From positions 30,967,906-31,031,905 of the forward strand of contig CM038221.1 of assembly GCA_021442155.1 (NCBI GenBank): DNA of 64,000 nt, written 5' to 3'. The translations under genes and the position numbers were made by a program. Each line of letters starts with the position of its first letter. The stretch's first letter is position 1. Positions 1 through 14,404 of the stretch are shown here, piece by piece. The notes beneath the pieces were generated by a model. It was not told the origin of the DNA. It ran no database searches and saw nothing but the letters and a program-made list of their open reading frames with translations. The DNA comes from Cymbidium sinense. Its lineage: Eukaryota > Streptophyta > Magnoliopsida > Asparagales > Orchidaceae.

Positions 1-3000
1 TTAAACTAGGGAAGTGATATAATCAAAAACCCCCTTGAGACAACTTAAAGTCTTGAGTTTCCAGACTATATACCTTTCAATATTATAGCTCATACATATA
101 AGAATTCAATTTAAAATTTAATTATTTCATTTTATTTATACTTAAATTAATAAATATTTTTAATTAATTAAAAAATAATTTGAGATTTACTAGTGATAAT
201 AATCACACTATTTAATTCAAAGTCAAGCAATTAAATGCAATATTTTTTACTTTATTTTTGAAAAATATGAATGCATGAGCATATGAAACATAAATTTATG
301 AATAGTTGAAGAAAAGTAATTAAACATTATCAAACAACCTATCGTTAATTCCTAAGGACATTCACACTAAAATAAGTACACTTAAGCTTAATCAAATTTC
401 ACTAAAGGTTAATTTTTGAAGTTTAAGTTATTTAATCTAAAAGAGGAAAGAAAATCATTAAAATTATCACTTGGACCATCTTTGTTCATTAAGTGATTTA
501 AAAATGATTTACATAACTTTTATGAATTAATTGTGATTAATTAATTAATTAATCAAGTAAGCTCAAAAGAGCCCATATATTCAATTAAGCCTTAAATATA
601 AGCCCAAAAATTATGAGAAAATTATTGAAAATGTTTGAACTTGAAATAAATATGCCTTTAAATTCTAATATAATTAGGCTTATAATTATGAATTAATTAA
701 ATAAATGGAGAAAACTCAAAATCATTAATTACACTAAAAATACCACAAATTAATTGAAATTTTTGATTTTATTGAAAACCTCTTTGTTAGTTGAGCACAA
801 AGAGGGCTTCGTCAAACTTTTTAATGATCTACACTAATTAATATGATATTTCTAAGCTTTAGGTTAATTAATGATTTAATTAATTAAATAAAACCCCTTT
901 AGGGTAATTTTTAAAAATAATTAGAACAAAGGATCCTAATTAATTTCTTCGATCACCCTAAGAAAATTATGAGATTGCAGAGGTTATCACAAGGGACAAT
1001 CACACCAAATTTTAAGTCAAATTAGTCAATTAATTAAGGCTTAATTAAGCTAATTAAATAAAATTTTAATCCATAATTAATTATTATTTATTTAATAAAA
1101 ATTAGAGCTTTTAGTTTTCTTAAAATTTTCTCTTTCTAAGCTTTCCAAAATGGGTTTACTTATATTTTTTAGATTTTTCTAAAATTAGTTATGATTTTTC
1201 AAAGTTCTAGCTAATTAAAACTTATTTTAAGCCCTAATGAATCTATTTACATAGCCAGCACAACGTCAGCACTGACTCGACAACGCTTTTCACATGACAT
1301 TGCAGGATTGGCTATTTAAAATGTCCCGCATGGCTACTGACTCAATGACAGGGAGCTTGATGTCTATTTGGTGGAGTTTGGTTTTAAAAGGGCTCTAGTT
1401 GAGGAAATGCTTGGTCTTGCTAGCGACATGGTGCATAGAAAGCTCTAGGGAAGCTCATGGACTTATTTTCATGCTTTAAGGAAGGTTTGTGTTGATTTTG
1501 AATGGGGGAATAGGGTATACCTTCTTCCCATGTGAACTAACTGAAATGATTGGTTCAGACCATGGTAGACATCCGGCTAGTGGGGGTGGTTGGAAATGAC
1601 ATGAGACTAATGAGGTGGAGGTTCCTTAGTCGTTGGTGGAGTTTGATGGCCTGCTATGAAATGGACATTCATGGGGAGTGAACCAAGGAGTGACTAAGGT
1701 GAGAGAGATCTCACCTTGGTCAATGGTTGAGCCCAATAGTTTTGGGTTAGGTCTAGTTAGTATGGGGAGTAAATGCATGCTAAGGTGGCTACCTAAGGCA
1801 AATGGAGGTGTTGGACCTTCATATTTTAACTTTTTATCTTATTTAGAATTCTTTGTTCAGTTGGTTAGGGTTGAACTAGTTCACATAGAGTTGGGTCCAC
1901 TTGGGTAGATCAATGGAGACCTAAAGATGAGTCATGGTAAGTTTGGTTCGGTTAAGCTCAATTTGACTAATATAGGTCAATTTGGGTTCAAATGAGTTAA
2001 GTTGATGAATTGACTAAATTAAGTAAGGGAGCTATTGGATCATGTTCAAATGATCATTTGAAATGTGTTGGTGTAATTAATTTGAAGTGGATTTGAATTT
2101 GACTTATATGAGTTCATATGGGTCAAATTAGCTAACTTAACTAATTTGGCCAAATTGAGTTGGATGAGTGGTTGAGTTGTGTTTGATTGATCATTTGAGA
2201 GTAATTGAAGGATTTGATTTGAACTGATTTTGTTTAGAATAAGTTTTGGCTCAATTTAGTCCTTTTAGTCAAATTGGATCAATTAAGTCAACTGGGTTTG
2301 GCAAAATTGGATTCAATTAGTGGTTGAACAGTGTTCAATAATCAATTTATGATGGACTTGAGGCATTGATTGCAAATAATTTGGATTAAAATGAATTTTG
2401 GCCTAATTTGATCATTTATGTCAAATTGGGTCAACTTGGGTCAAATGACAAAAAATGGCTTAATTGGGTTCAATTGATTATAATTGAGTAACTGATCATG
2501 ATCAACAATCATTTTGGAAGTGGTTAAAAGAGTTTATTTGGTTTAATTCAAATTGAATTATGATTTAATTCAATTTGGTATTCTAAGCCAAATTGGGTCA
2601 AATGGGTCAATCGATTTGATTGGGTTTATTTGAGATCAATTGATGTTGGAACATATTCAATAGTGATTTTGAAGTTGATTTGTGATTTTGGTTTCAATTA
2701 ATTTTGGTTAGATTGAATTTTGACTCATTTGGACCTTTTAGGCCAAATGGTTCAAGTTGGATTAGTTGGACTAACTAGTGAAATTGAGTTGGTTGGAATG
2801 AAATAAAATATTTAATTGAATATTTAGAATGATCATGAGGCTTGGGTTGATTCAATTTGGCTCTATAAGGTTCAAATGGTTCAACTTAGGTTAAGGGCAA
2901 ATTTAGTTTAGTTTAATTCAATTAGAATGCAATCAAGGCTCAATCAAGTTTAATTAAGGTTTAAATGTGCTTAGGTGAGTTCAATTTCAATTGGATTGGG

Positions 3001-3375
3001 TTAATTTTGGATCTAGCCCTCTTAAGTCCAAATGGATTAAATTGGGTCAACCAAACCACCTGGCCAAAGTGAACCAAAATGGGTAGGGTTAGGTTGTGGT
3101 ATCAATTGGCTTTGATTAAGGTTGGGTTTGTGATTGATTAGTTTGAGATTGAGAAGTTGGCTTAGTATATGATTTGATTAGGCTTAGGGTAGGTGAGTCC
3201 TACTCAACTTAAGTCAGAATCTAACCCTAGGGTTGAACCCTAAAACTATCTAGGCTCAAGATGAATGTTCTTCTATCCACTAGAAGTGTTTTAGCTCTAG
3301 GAATATATTAGTGTCTATATAAATCCTAGGCCTAAAGAGAAGGTAGCCAACCTCACTTCAAAAATGAAGCCAATA
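1..3375 (-). mobile_element. Tat/Ogre-like LTR fragment, left part outside window
   Basis: This stretch matches the 44.1-48.2 kb part of the large LTR further right, in the same order and orientation. Shared landmarks are a TTAATTAA-rich start, a TTTTTAGATTTTTCT-like segment near 1165 (near 45045 in the other copy), an array of GGTCAAATTGGGTCAA-like repeats at 1.9-3.2 kb, and an end at about 3375 (CTCACTTCAAAAATGAAG then CCAATA) that aligns with the LTR end at 48237. DNA after 3375 does not look like the internal region of that element, so this may be a solo or truncated LTR. The left end lies outside the window, so a target duplication cannot be tested. No gene is seen; the short open frames here are not recognisable. 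Confidence 0.5.
1920..3190. repeat. Diverged tandem array, about 150 bp per unit, inside the LTR
   Basis: A phrase like TTTGACTCATTTGGACC, then TTTTAGGCCAAATGG, then TTCAAGTTGG recurs near 2246, 2398, 2560, 2717, 2856 and 3004, so about every 150 bp. Between copies, TTGATCATTTGA-like words recur. The same kind of array sits at the matching place in the LTR at 40.8-48.2 kb. The copies are diverged and the boundaries are approximate. Confidence 0.55.
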
Positions 3376-5313
3376 ATTGATCATATATTTAAACACTATT
3401 ATCCATTTGTTTTAATATATACATCATTTAACATTTCTTTCTAAAAATAATTCAATCTCATTAAATTCTTGCTTAGCCAAATTCCTCATGTCAATTCCAT
3501 GTTTTGATATTTAAATTCTCTCCTAATATCTTAAATTCAAGTTTCTTCTTCATGATTAAAACTTGAATACCTATATTTCTCTTCGCCTTCAAATTTGTCA
3601 ACCAATCATTCTGTAATTTGAAGTTCTCCAAATCATGGGACCTTTCTTAGAATTGAATATCATCATTCATGATTTATATATTACATGATATATATATTAC
3701 ATGATTTATAAGTTGTGAAATCAAATCAAAACAAGTTTATCTCAATTCTAGTTTCTTGTTTCATATTTTTGATTTTAGATTACTGGATAAATGAAGTTAT
3801 TTATGCATGTATATTTAAAACTTGATTACATACTTAAAATGTAATCTTATTACTTATTATTAAATAAAAAAGTGTAGAGTAATTTTTTAATTTACTAAAG
3901 CATTATTTTAAAAAATGTTTTTAAATTTATTCTAGTATTTATTATTATTGGTTTTAATTTAAGTTATTTATACCATGACATTTTCAAGTGTGTTGTTCTT
4001 GATTACTATAAGTACTTAAAAAATTGATAATTTATTGTTTCTTATTAACACATTAAATCATCTTTTTTAAAGATTGAGTTTGGTAGTTTGATTGATTTTT
4101 TTAATTTACTAAAGATATAATTTTCTCACAATAAAGAAAATTTTTGTGCTGAATTTTAATTTATTCTAAGTGTATTTGAAGTTATTTTGATCAATTATTT
4201 TATTTTGACACTTAATTTTTGCTAAATTAAATTTAAATTTTGTTAGAATTAAATCTATTTTGCTGAAATAAGTTATTTACAATTAAATGTACATAGTTTA
4301 GTAGAGAAAAATATAATAATTTCATTGCATTATTAATAATTGAACATAACAATTCTAAATTAATTTTGTTCATGCTGAAATTTAATTTTGAGTATTACAA
4401 AATGTAAATACATATTTGAACAATAGTTTTTCATTGATTGATCAGTTGCATAAAGGCATATATCTCAAATTTCATTTTGAAAATCTAGATTTTTTATTTC
4501 ATATTAAATTTTGTGAGCAATTTCTTTTTCAAAATTATTATAAATTCTTATTGATTGGTTGCTATAATTTTACATTATTATTGTTAAATTCATAAGGTGT
4601 TTTTATTTTTTCTTTTACTTGTAATTTATTGGTGTTGTGCCTATTATAGGAGAGCACACACTATTGTTGGGGTTATAATCATTTTGTTGTATTAGAGCAT
4701 GATATTGCAATTACTTTTTGGGATGATGGATATCTAGCCTGGGTGGCTAGTCACATGTAGACCATTTTAAAGTTTGGTTGAATTATGTAAAAATTAATTG
4801 ACTATTGTCTCTTTTAGTTTACTACAATTGTTTGTAATTATTCCATGATATTTAAATATAATCATATCAAATTAAAAAAAAAGATTTTTATGAAATTTAA
4901 AATTAAGGGGCTTCTAACATTCTTAAAATTTGGTGCCATAGTTATCCACACAGTCCATTTTAATCTTTAGGCTTCTAACATTCTTAAAATTCATCATTAT
5001 CTTCCCACTTGTATCCTAGTTAAAGATCATTTTCCCCAACTCCTTTGAGCAATATCGACAATTCAAAGGCCTACATATTAGTAAGGTTCATAGTTGTCAT
5101 GGCCTTCAACCCCTTCTTCATATGGTAATAAAGTATTAGTGATCATACCATTTCTCATTAAAAGGATGCCCTATGTTTATAACTTAAGATGATTGTTTAT
5201 AATTAACAAGATTAAATCTCATAATCTATTCCTAAAATTTTTGGATCAAATACTCATATGCATTGAGATCTAAATATAATTCCAAAATTTATACTTGAAT
5301 AAATAATATATAT

Positions 5314-5377
<64 letters not shown>

Positions 5378-6351
5378 CCATTGATAAATTAAATGTTTAA
5401 AATATTATAATATTACAAGTACTTATTTAAATTCAACTTTGAAGGTTTTATAGGATCATCAACATGTACTCATTATGTTCATAAGGTTGAAAAATAATAT
5501 TTATTATAAAATCATAAAACTTAATAAACTTAAGTTACGATTACAAAATTTATTCTAAAATCCATATCTTCTGTGAAGTCTAAACCACATCATTATACAA
5601 CATAATCATTAATTAATTATTATTAAACATAATTAATCATGATAATGTAAGATAAAAATGTAGAGATTTAATGTGGTCATTTCAAACTAAAAACATATGT
5701 TAACAATATTAGCTTAAGATAATTTAAAAAAAATGTTACATAAAATTATATTTTATCAATCTAAGGACAATATTTTATTTTTCTTTCTCTTGTTTTTCAT
5801 AAACTTCTAATAAAATGTTATAAAATTCTTCAATATTTTAATATAATATTATATAGCTTTGTATGCCAATCCACCTCCATACTCCCTCAAAACATCAATT
5901 GTTTATTTTCTTATATGTAAATATTTTTCTTAGATTCTTTAATATTACATGAACTTTTTTTTTAAAGTCATTAATTCATATAATTTATTAGCTATGAGTT
6001 TATGAGTATATATTTTGCTTGTATTAATAAAAATAATTATAATTATTATTTTTTAAAGTGACAATAAGTGCATATATTTTAATGAAATATTTATTTTTTG
6101 GAAAATTTTTAATGAGGTATGAGTAAGCAATTTTTCTAAACAAAACTGATTAAAATCGATGAGGGGCTGCAACTGAAGAGACGACGAGTTCATCATTACC
6201 ATTCCCATTTTACTACTAACGGAAGCTTTTTCTTTGTTATTGGATTGCTCTTCCCTTAATTTTCTTCCATTGGAGGAGATCCGTCTGCAAGCGGAATCCC
6301 TGGTCCATTGGCGTGAGGCTACTGTCGTGAAACCCTAGATCAATTGCTCCG
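3376..6351. other. Intergenic AT-rich DNA upstream of the reticulon gene
   Basis: No gene is recognised. A 22-base direct repeat, GGCTTCTAACATTCTTAAAA plus TT, occurs near 4908 and 4969. A long AT microsatellite lies at 5307-5373. The last 200 bases become less AT-rich and probably contain the promoter and 5' untranslated region of the reticulon gene, but I cannot point to a definite TATA box. Confidence 0.5.
5307..5373. repeat. (AT)n microsatellite
   Basis: A nearly pure AT dinucleotide run with one interruption (TATAATAT) near 5322. It is one of several such tracts in the window and is likely to vary in length between individuals. Confidence 0.95.
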
Positions 6352-7441
6352 ATGGCTGCCGTCTCTTCTTACGATATTGGCCGACGACCTTCTATCGCCG
6401 AATCTTCCCAGCCTCCTCCTTCCAGCAGGAGCCGTCGATCCGTTCACGGTGCTCTCGGCAGTGGCGCAGGTCTCTCAACCTAATATATATTTTTTGTTCT
6501 TTCTGGCTAGCGTCCCTCCTTTTTCTGTGCGGCGATGTTGATTTGTTTCTTCCTTCTGGGGTTCTACCGTGACGCAGTCGCCGATGTCTTACTATGGAGG
6601 AACCCAATTGCTACGGCAACTGTGGCAGGGACTGCAACCGTCTTTTGGATTCTCTTTGAACTGGTCGGCTACAGCTTTCTGTCTCTCGTCGCGAACTCGT
6701 TACTTCTCCTGGTCACCATCCTCTTCTTCTGGGCGAAATCTGCGTCCCTGCTTAATAGGTTCACCTCTACATTCTGTTTTTTTTTTTTTAACCTGATTCA
6801 TTATTTATTCGTGATATGACCCTGCATCGGCTGTCAATATTTGATTCAGACTCTCCCTCCGCTTCCCAAACTCGAGGTTTCAGACGAGGTTGTTGGAAGG
6901 GTTTCGGATGAGACGCGTGTATGGATCAATCGCGCATTATCTGTTGCACGTGATATTGCCATTGGAAGGGACAGGAAGGTTTTCCTTAAGGTTTTTCTCC
7001 ATCTATTTCCGTTTCTCTTATGTTGAAGATAAACTTTGATCACAATTTGACTAATTTCTTAGGTCATATTGGTGTTATGGGCTGTATCTTATATTGGTGG
7101 TTTATTTAGCTTCCTCACCTTTATCTATATAGGTGAGTTTCTTTGTCTTTTTTTATAAACAGATTCATTTAGGACGAGTTGTTTTGTGATTAATAAAAAA
7201 ATAAAATAAAAATAAAGGTGATGTTGGGAAGTTGGCATGTTCTTCGCCTAAATTGTTCTCCTCTTGACTTGACTTGATTGCAGGAGTGGTTCTTTCTATC
7301 ACAATTCCTGCATTGTATGAGAAGTTCCAGGATCCTATTGATGAAAAACTTTGTGTAGCACACAATTTACTTCTGAAGCAGTATGATAATGTCCTTAGCA
7401 GAACATCAAGACATTCAAACAAGGAAAAGAAGATACAATAG
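6352..7441 (+). CDS. RTNLB: Reticulon-like protein B, five exons, apparent 1-nt frameshift
   Basis: Plant reticulons are ER membrane proteins that bend tubules. Exons by GT-AG signals: 6352-6469, 6578-6758, 6850-6990, 7063-7132 and 7284-7441. The short N-terminus ends in RRSVHGALGSG, typical of the RTNLB9/12 type. The reticulon domain follows: VADVLLWRNP, a first hydrophobic hairpin (FWILFELVGY to ILFFWAKSASLLNR), a soluble loop (LPPLPKLEVSDE to ARDIAIGRDRKVFLK), and a second hairpin (VILVLWAVSYIGGLF to IPALYEKFQD). It ends in a lysine-rich tail, NKEKKIQ, a possible ER-retention signal. The total would be about 222 residues, normal for the family. Odd point: exon 2 ends two bases into a codon, but the conserved frame of exon 3 begins in phase 0 at 6850. 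Related proteins read NRP before the proline-rich motif, so one base appears lost just after the splice site. This is either a sequencing error or a recently broken allele. Confidence 0.85.
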
Positions 7442-10400
7442 AAAGGTGTTACATTCTCTGTCCCCAATATAGAAACCATTTTGTACCACTTCATGATATT
7501 GATTTGGTGGAGTTTATCTAAGTTTTGCCATTTTTGGTTTATTGTAGCACTTTAAATTGAATGAAGTTATTTTTTTTAGATAAAATCTATTGGAGTGATC
7601 TTTTAAATTTTAATTATATTATTTCAACTCCGTTGGCATGGTAGTTGGACCATTCCTCATGTCTTCTTGTTCTTTCTTTTAGTCCTTGATAAACTTCATT
7701 CCTAAATAAATGCTTTATATAGCTTGAATAAACAACATCCTATGCTAGCTATTTCAACACATTCAAATATCAGTCAAATGGAGAATAAATTTAATGATGT
7801 TTTTTTTTTTTTTTTGTTCTATGGATTGGTAGTTGTTTTCTTTTATCTAGTTTGAATTTATGACATTCACGGCTAGCTGTTTCAATACAGTCAAAATTCA
7901 ATTAAATCTAGTATGAATTTAAATGATTTATGTGTTGGAAGCTGTTTTCTTTATAGAAGACAACTTCAGACTTCTTTATACTAGAATCAAAGTAATATGA
8001 GGTTGACCGCTGGTCTAAAAATTATATTGCTTCTCTGCTTTAAAAAGATGTTCTTTAAATAGAATTCATATCGTACATACCGGCTTTATTTAAAGTTGGA
8101 GATTTAAAATTGAGATAGAATCATATTAAGTACATGCAAAAAGAACTGATGTTTCTTTTATCATGCCTTGTATAATGCATAATGTTGGACATTGCTTTTA
8201 ATTTTTTATGGAAATTTAGTAAGGAATGATTGAAGTTTCCAAATACAAGCCACTATCATCACATTGTCAAGGAATTCCAACCCTACAATGTATCAAAGAT
8301 CCCATTTATTCATTGATGGAGGGATATCTTATCCACATCAAGACTAGATCTATGATAAATTTTGTTAAGCATTCTACTTGGTAAGACCTTTTATATAGGT
8401 TGATTGCCTCCACACAAATCGAACGATTTATGTTGAGACCATTTATATTGATTTATTATTATTTTTTATATTATAATGTTTAAATTTGTATGAACCAATT
8501 TCATAATGTGAATGTGTAGCTGGATGATTTTCTTTTTTCAGCAAGCTGGTGCTTTTGCTTACCAAGTATTGTGGTTTGACACTACTTGATGCTATTCTTG
8601 CCCGCTCAAAAAAGATTCATACATTTTATTAGACTTCATTTGCTCGTTGAAGCTGAAGGTTCCTATTGGTACTACTTAACATAATAGGATTTTGAGCTAT
8701 ATATAAAAAAATCTTCCAAGAGTTTTTGTGAGGAAACTTGAGAGATATTTTAAAGTGATATTTATGTGTATACAAAACTAGCTTTTTCTCGAGATATCAA
8801 TTTTTTTAAATAATTTTGTGATTTGAGACTTATTATGTGTATATACCATTATGCCCTAATATTTTACCTTTCGTGATTAGCAAATGACTTAATTGATGAT
8901 GTTTTTAAGCTTTTAATATGACCATTTTTGTGAAGTCAATGATGTTACTACTACTTTTTGTTGGATTTAACAAGCCTTAGTTGCTACTGTTGGATTCCTT
9001 ATCATCAGCTGCGTGTTATCTAATCCAAGGTGGTGAAGAACTTCAATGATGATTATGCTAAGATCATGATTTTTTTATTAACTTTGGCTCACTTTGTTGC
9101 TACAAGGCTTGCCATATTAGGTCCACTGAATGGATCGGAGGCACAAAGCATAAGCAAAGTGGTGCAATGGTATTAAATATGATTGGTGGTAGCTTAAAAG
9201 CATAGATTGTATACTAGTGAACATTGGTTTGCCTTGACAATGGATTATGTATGCTTACATGACTTGTCAATTTGATTCACATGTGTTGGTGACTCCAAAA
9301 CTTATTTAGGAGGAGAGTTGTTTATATTTGCATTGCACCTTGGTCTATAAGTTGGGATCATTTGGGTTGCACTTTTGCCTTCATCCATATTTAAGTATAA
9401 TTTGATATCACACATCTGATGGCTTATGCACCCCTTAGGGTGTCAAGTACCTTCAATGTGTATAGGGTTAAATTTGATATGTTCCTATGGGTTTACTATG
9501 TTTTTGGTTGCATTTCAATGTGATTTGACTTTGTTCCCTTAAAGGTGATGTTTCATGTACCTCTTAGGGTGCATTAATTCCTTAGCATACTTTTTATTGT
9601 ATCATGTTGCCATTAGTTCCTTAGCTTGTGCATTTATATATTTGTTGGTCCATTTACATGATTATTTAGGTGAAAGCTTTGTATAGACCTCTTCAATCAA
9701 TCGATAATTAATATGATTATATGAGTCCTCTATTATTTAATTGATCTATGGAATTTATGTTTTTCGAGGTTATTTTTATAAATTTCATGATTATCCATTA
9801 GGAATTTTGATATTTTGAAAACGAGCCAAGAGAGCTTTTTGAATTATCTTGGAAGGGCTAAAGGGGTAATGTCATATTTTGAGAATTGCCACATAGAAGA
9901 TTGATGTGACTTTGTAAATTTGGCTTAAAAGATGTTTTTTCCATTTCGCATGAGCTTGGTGTTTAATAGTTTTGAGTTGCTAAGGGGATTTAGAGGAATT
10001 TTGAAGCTATATGATAGTATTTCATAACGTAATTTGGTTAGTTTTGGTTCATTTATTTAAGTCATTTTAACCTAGTATATCTCAACTTTGTCAATGTATG
10101 CGGACAATATAACATTTGGAACAAGGGTATTAGTGGAAAGCTAATTTTTCCAATCTTGGCCAATCTCAAAGACATTGATATGAGATTTTTAAAGTGTGTT
10201 TTTGTTGATTTTGATGACATTGACATGAGTGATTTTCAACTATCGAGCTATAATAAAGCCTTCTAAGGCATCAATGATTGTTGATAATTTCAAATCCAAG
10301 CATGGTGAGAAGGCTACATTGCAATAACATTAGTAGTCAATTTAAGATATGCGAGGGCAACTATGATTTTGACATAATGACTTTTGATCATACCTCTCCC

Positions 10401-13400
10401 AACCAAATTCAGGTTCAAAAAAATGAGGATCTCTATCATCCTACATATAGAATCATGGTGGTAGAAGGCATTTTTTTTTTAATCCATACCAATCTTAAAA
10501 ATAATGACATAAAGTCTTCAATTGATTTTTCAGTTACATCCAACCATCAAGGGTCATTGACTTTATAAGGTATTTGCTTGCAAATAGATTAAAGATGATC
10601 CTCATACTTGAAAATGATATATTGAGGTATTTGTATCTTAGGAGATATAGGCTAATGATGATATATGGGATAAATTTTTTTATTTTTATTTTTTAGAGTG
10701 GATATGATACTTGTGATAGTGCTATGACCTCGCTAGTTTGGGACATCATTGGGCTATAAGGATATGCTCTAAGTATTTTATGTTCAATGAGTGGAGTGGT
10801 TGCACATATTTAAAGTGACGACTATGTTCTAAAATAGCAGTTAACAACTACTAGATGAATGAAGGAAGCTAGTGGTGACTTGAGTATAATATGATAGTAC
10901 TTCATAGGCAGCACAATAGTGATCCTTTATCGATTGTTGACATCAAAGAGGTAACAATTGATATTTATAATTAGCCACATATTTAAGTCTTGCTAGTTGA
11001 GGAGGGAGAGGCCTTCCCCATCACTAGTTGCAACCCAGTGATGATCATCTTTATTATGAGTTGATTCATATTTGAGGCTCATGTATTGTATGAAATTTGG
11101 ATCAAATGACACATGATTTGGAGTGCCCCTTTTGAATGTTCATAAGTTAAATGAGCATCAGGTTCTTTTTAGTACTCTTTAAGATGATGATGACGAGACA
11201 TTGGTATGATATCGACACAATCTTGGCTTGAGGAAGGGTTGTGGAGTGCAAATTGACAAATGGTAGATGATATTGAGATGGCCTCACCCTCCAACAATTC
11301 TTTGGGTCATGTATTCATGTAGAGAATTGTAAGACTCCTTTATCCTTAGATTATTTATATATAATCTATTGTGGAGTAGTCTAGCCATCTCTAAAACATT
11401 GAACTCTTCCATAGAATGCAATTGGAGGCTTATCTTCCTTTCAAGAATAATTTTTATATGCTCTATCTCTCGTCTTTTTTCTCGGTCAGAGAACGTCACA
11501 TTAGAAGGATCCTATGGTCATTGTTTTATGTATCAAGTCATTAAGGTTGCTATTTTTGTTGTAGTTTGTTGCAACCTCTTCGATATTAATGTCGCGGCAT
11601 GATGGACATTGATGTTGTCTCTTCACAATTTTTTAATTTTGTAGGTTCTAAAGACTAACATGTGATTTTTAGTACATTTTTCAAGTAATCATGAGGAAAG
11701 TGATAAAGGAAGGTACCTACAAGCAAATAGAGAAGAGAGAATCCTCTTATTTGGAGGAAATCTACTTAGGAATAATGTTTTTTTCTTGAAAAGAACGTTG
11801 TTGATGTCCTAATGGGAATTATTACCATGTTGATGTTGTATAACACATGAGCTAAGTACAGACAATACAAAGAAGGGCTCAGTGCCTAGGGAGTTAAGTG
11901 TTCACCAACATTTGAAGTGATGAGCCTTAAGAACATTATGATAACATGTAGTCATGCGAAGTTAGCTAGCATGTGACCTACGCATAATAAAGTAGTCTTG
12001 ATAGGATCTATAACTTTGATTGTTGATCGAAAGTTGATGAGTTAGTAGCTTCTATTGATGATTAGTTATGTCTCATTATTGCCAACAAAGGAGGGCAGAG
12101 CTTTCTTAGTCATGAGTTGTAGGTCTAGGGATAATCAATTTCGTTGTAAGGTGATTTGCTTCCAAGGCTTGCTGCTTGCTAAAAATTTTGGTGAGAGTGC
12201 ATATTTTCTTTGCCAGATAAGGCTACATAAGAGTGTGCTCTTGCCCTCTTATCATCTTCATGCCATCAACGGGTCACATCAATATTAGGTTCTTTCTGCT
12301 TTGACATGCATGTCAATATTGTTGAAATAATGATGCGATGATGATCGGATTGATGAGGTGCAGATTGGAAAATATGAGTTGTTTCTGAGACCAGAAGTTA
12401 TCGTAGTCACCTTTTATGTTGTTACATGTCTTGTTGTTGATACGTCACACGCAGAGAAATCCAATATATAAGAGCACATAACTATCACTACACTCGAATA
12501 TTGACTAGTCTGTATCTTCGTCATTCTTCTTGAGAATATTGAGGGTGTCTTGTCTTGTCCTTCAAGCTCCAATGGGAGGGACATATTGGGGCATTCCCCT
12601 TGTCGTTGTTCGAGGTGGGCGTCAGCATGGGTGGAGTTCTTTTGGACTTTTCACTAGAGAACCGCATTTGAGGGCCTCATCTTCTTTATTAGGGCCTGCC
12701 TCTCGAGGCTTGTCTTCTTATGCCTAAGAATCATGTAAAGAAGTGTTCCTTAGTCATTATTCCACTGGATGGGGTGTTGTATAGACATCTTCATTTTGGG
12801 TTAATTACGGTCTCATCAAGATCTCACCATTGTAGTGTCATGGTCCATGAATATAAGGGATTATGATCTTCTCATTGTTTATTTTGGCGACATGGATGAG
12901 AGTTTAGTCTCAATAGTTAGGACAGACTCAGAAGCAAGGTCGCCTTCTGTCAAATACTTGTGGTGCGTGTTCTCAATGTCATAGAGTCTTGGTCAACGCT
13001 GATTGAGCACACTAGAAAAATGAAACACAATCTTTGACTAGATAGGCGTTGTTGGGTGTGAAAGGATGTGAAAGGAAAAGAATATGGGATATGATGATTT
13101 CACTATTCCATTTTCATAGTTTGTGCAACCTATTATCTCCGAAGGAATTTAAAAAAGTAACATGTAAGCCTAACCCATGCAGGTGGAACTAGTTTGCTGA
13201 ACTGCTACATGCTAGGTTAGATTTGACTTCGATCTGAGATGCCTAGGGTCTACTTTGATTGTGAGTCAAATGAATCATGTTATATATGCGAGTAATTAGT
13301 ATTATAGTGTAGATAATATGGTCTACTTTGAATAAGATAACATCATCATGTCTTATCAGATTCACTTCATAACCATTCAACTTTAAAAAGAGTTGAATGT

Positions 13401-14358
13401 ATACATGTACAAAAGTTAGTTTAAAATTATAGAACAAATATAGAATAATAAATTTTTTTTTAAATGATCTTGTGTCCTACTAACTTTTTCCTCTGACATT
13501 TACTATTGTAAGCTAAACTCTCTCACTCCCTATAATAGGAGGAGAAACCTTCACACAATATTTATTCAAGAGGAGCACCCATTTCTTGTCTTGACTAGAG
13601 TAATTTCAACCATTCAAGATTTATTCCTAAAGCTTCAAATCTTACTAGACTTTGCACACACAAGTTTACAACATAGAAAATCAAGTCAAAATATTCCAAC
13701 ACTTAAAGAGGTGACTAAGAGTGCATTTGGAGCGGTAGTGGCGATGTGTTGCAGTACGAAATGCATTATATTCTAACTATATTTTGAAGAAATTGTGATG
13801 ATAAAGCTGTGTTTTCAATCTAATTAGTAGAGTGTGGTAGATGTCAGAAATATACGATTTGACTTTTTTAAAATAAAAATAAAATTGTAATATATCACTA
13901 CAATTGTCACAAATAAATCCTAAATAGCTATCATCTATTATTTGATCCTCTATATGATAGATTATGAAGATACAAATGAAAAGAACATATAAAAAAAAAG
14001 AGTGATATTAGTAAAATAAACTCAAAAAACTTTGTATGATAGTACTTGTAATTTTTTTTTTTTTCTGAAACATATTTATGAAAGGACAATAAAAACACTT
14101 CTTCATTAGCATTAAAACGTTTTAAAAACTATTTATATTTGTCTGCAAATATATCTGGTAAAATAATTTTAAAATAATCATAAAAAATTATTCCCAAAAC
14201 CCTCTTTAAAATGTTTGGCCAACCCCAGCTATGCAATGCCTAGTTTTATAACCATTGTGCCTTTTAGGCTTTTACAGTACTTGTTAGTGCATGTAGTGAA
14301 CGGCATAAAGGTTACACGAGTGATTTCATTGCTCTCTATCACACGTGTCTATGAATAT

Positions 14359-14359
14359 A

Positions 14360-14398
<39 letters not shown>
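14359..14398. repeat. (AT)n microsatellite
   Basis: A pure AT run following two GAATATAT words. It makes an apparent open frame ending in Ile-Tyr repeats that should not be taken as a gene. Confidence 0.95.

Positions 14399-14404
<6 letters not shown>

Noticed and set aside
10278..10568. Small protein gene of 96 residues
   Set aside because: No family recognised, no upstream or downstream gene structure, and flanking frames are full of stops in AT-rich DNA.
8500..13100. Decayed gag-pol of another retrotransposon
   Set aside because: Composition suggests an old repeat, but I found no RT, protease or integrase motif on either strand.
14215..14400. Open frame ending in Ile-Tyr repeats
   Set aside because: The end is translation of an AT microsatellite.
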